Source: Pseudofrankia coriaricola (GTDB taxonomy: Bacteria; Actinomycetota; Actinomycetes; Frankiales; Frankiaceae). Taken from it: a DNA stretch of 38,007 nt. The notes below the pieces were generated by a model. That model saw only the letters and a program-made list of their open reading frames with translations, was not told the DNA's origin and searched no databases. The stretch's first letter is position 1; each line of letters opens with the position of its first letter. Made by a program: the position numbers and the translations under genes. Of the stretch, positions 37,266 to 38,007 are shown piece after piece. The stretch lies in the NCBI RefSeq assembly GCF_001854805.1, contig NZ_MBLO01000007.1, positions 1 to 38,007 on the forward strand, in the 5' to 3' direction.

Positions 37266-38007
37266 TCAGGGCACGACCCAGAGCCGGATGGTGTGGTCGT
37301 AGCTGCCGGCGGCGAGCGTGTGGCCGTCCGGGGAGAACGCCACGGAGAGCACATAGCTGGTGGGCCCGGTGAGGGGTTGTCCGATGAGCGTCGGGCTGTC
37401 CAGATGGGTGACGTCCCACAGCCGGACGGTGTAGTCGTCGCACCCGACGGCGAGGGTGCGGCCGGTGCTGGAGAACGCTACGGAGGTCACCGGGCCGGTG
37501 GGGCCGGTCATAGGTGGGGCGAGGGGGGTGGGGCTGTCCGGGTGGGTGACGTCCCACAGCTGGGTGGTGTGGTCGTTGCTGCCGGCGGCGAGGGTGTGGC
37601 CGTCGGGGGAGAACGCCAGGGCCCTTACCCAGTCGGCGGCTCCCGTGAGGGGCCGCTCGAAGAGTGCGGGCCTGGCGGGGTCGGCGACGTTCCAGAGCCG
37701 GACCTGGTGGTCCTCGCCGCCGGCGGCGAGGGTACGGCCGTTGGGGGAGAACGCCACCGACCACACCGCGCCGACGGGTTCGGTGAGGGGCGTTCCAAGG
37801 GGCATGGGGCTGGCGGCGTTGGTGACGTTCCAGAGCTGGATGGCGCCGCTGCTGCTGACGGCGAGGGTGCGGCCGTCGGGGGAGAACGCCAGGGACCACA
37901 CCGGGCCAGGGGCGCCGGTGAGGGGCTTCCCGAGGGGTGTGGGGCTGGCGGGGTTGGTGACGTTCCAGAGCCGGACGGTGGTGTCGTTGCTGCCGGCGGC
38001 GAGGGTG
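37266..38007 (-). CDS. WD40-repeat protein, 5' end outside window
   Basis: The frame is open to the window end, so the N-terminus is missing. At least five WD40 units are visible, each with VAFSPDGHTLAAGS, an aspartate-histidine step and LWDVTHPDSPTP or a variant, forming part of a beta-propeller. The chain ends with HTIRLWVVP at the stop 37266-37268. Such propellers are protein-binding platforms, often fused to kinases, caspase-like peptidases or NTPases in actinobacteria; what this one carries lies outside the window. It is 232 bases upstream of the STAND gene on the same strand, with no obvious promoter or terminator seen between, so co-transcription is possible. Confidence 0.85.
   Translation of the reverse strand, partial: TLAAGSNDTTVRLWNVTNPASPTPLGKPLTGAPGPVWSLAFSPDGRTLAVSSSGAIQLWNVTNAASPMPLGTPLTEPVGAVWSVAFSPNGRTLAAGGEDHQVRLWNVADPARPALFERPLTGAADWVRALAFSPDGHTLAAGSNDHTTQLWDVTHPDSPTPLAPPMTGPTGPVTSVAFSSTGRTLAVGCDDYTVRLWDVTHLDSPTLIGQPLTGPTSYVLSVAFSPDGHTLAAGSYDHTIRLWVVP
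37306..38007 (-). repeat. 138-bp WD40-coding tandem repeats, strongly conserved at DNA level
   Basis: The anchor GAGAACGCY occurs at 37333, 37471, 37609, 37747 and 37882, spaced 138, 138, 138 and 135 bases. Blocks such as GCCGGCGGCGAGGGT and GGGGGAGAACGCCA are nearly identical between units, which points to recent or ongoing repeat exchange. Confidence 0.85.

Overview
The window is very GC-rich, with short spacers and many GTG starts, ATGA/GTGA gene overlaps and apparently leaderless promoters. This suggests a filamentous actinomycete with a large accessory genome. Frankia or a relative fits the style (serine/threonine kinase relics, membrane GGDEF proteins, NB-ARC/TPR and WD40 proteins, many IS relics), but no marker gene fixes the genus. 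No rRNA, tRNA or CRISPR array was seen.

Layout. (1) 1-3.2 kb: the 3' part of an IS630-type transposase, then a decayed kinase fragment fused in frame to a membrane diguanylate cyclase. (2) 3.36-13.3 kb: a LysR regulator divergent from a tightly packed run of a TauD-type Fe(II)/2-oxoglutarate dioxygenase, an Opp/Dpp-type lipoprotein receptor, a DppB permease, a DppC-DppD fusion and a DppF ATPase. A cytoplasmic-type arylsulfatase follows 215 bases later. This reads as an organosulfur uptake and desulfurisation locus. (3) 13.6-17.5 kb: an orphan type-1 ABC receptor lipoprotein, convergent with a membrane GGDEF-EAL protein whose EAL half looks dead. (4) 17.7-21.1 kb: a gab-like locus with a PucR regulator divergent from 4-aminobutyrate aminotransferase. 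An aldehyde dehydrogenase gene beside pucR survives only as a 30-residue stub cut by an IS110 relic. (5) 21.3-28.9 kb: a regulator made of two complete TetR units in tandem, a decayed IS630-type element, then an amine catabolic operon (APC permease, two different flavin amine oxidases, aldehyde dehydrogenase) closed by a strong hairpin. (6) 29-33.6 kb: a Tat-exported protein with two SnoaL-like folds, a YCII protein with an SRPBCC relic, a VOC protein, and a quinone-oxidoreductase/MarR divergon with three evenly spaced copies of one operator-like motif. (7) 34-38 kb: a truncated, frameshifted aromatic FAD monooxygenase abutting a STAND-type NB-ARC/TPR protein with an effector-associated-like N-terminus, then the 3' part of a WD40-repeat gene running off the window.

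How the genes work together. Regions 4 and 5 form a coherent nitrogen/carbon route: amine import, oxidative deamination to an aldehyde, aldehyde oxidation, and transamination of omega-amino acids. Region 2 would import a sulfonate or sulfate ester and release sulfur in the cytoplasm. Region 7 has the architecture of bacterial STAND/conflict proteins. The best leads for something new are the tandem-TetR/dual-amine-oxidase island, the STAND plus WD40 pair at the right edge, the Opp-type organosulfur locus and the MarR triple-operator divergon.
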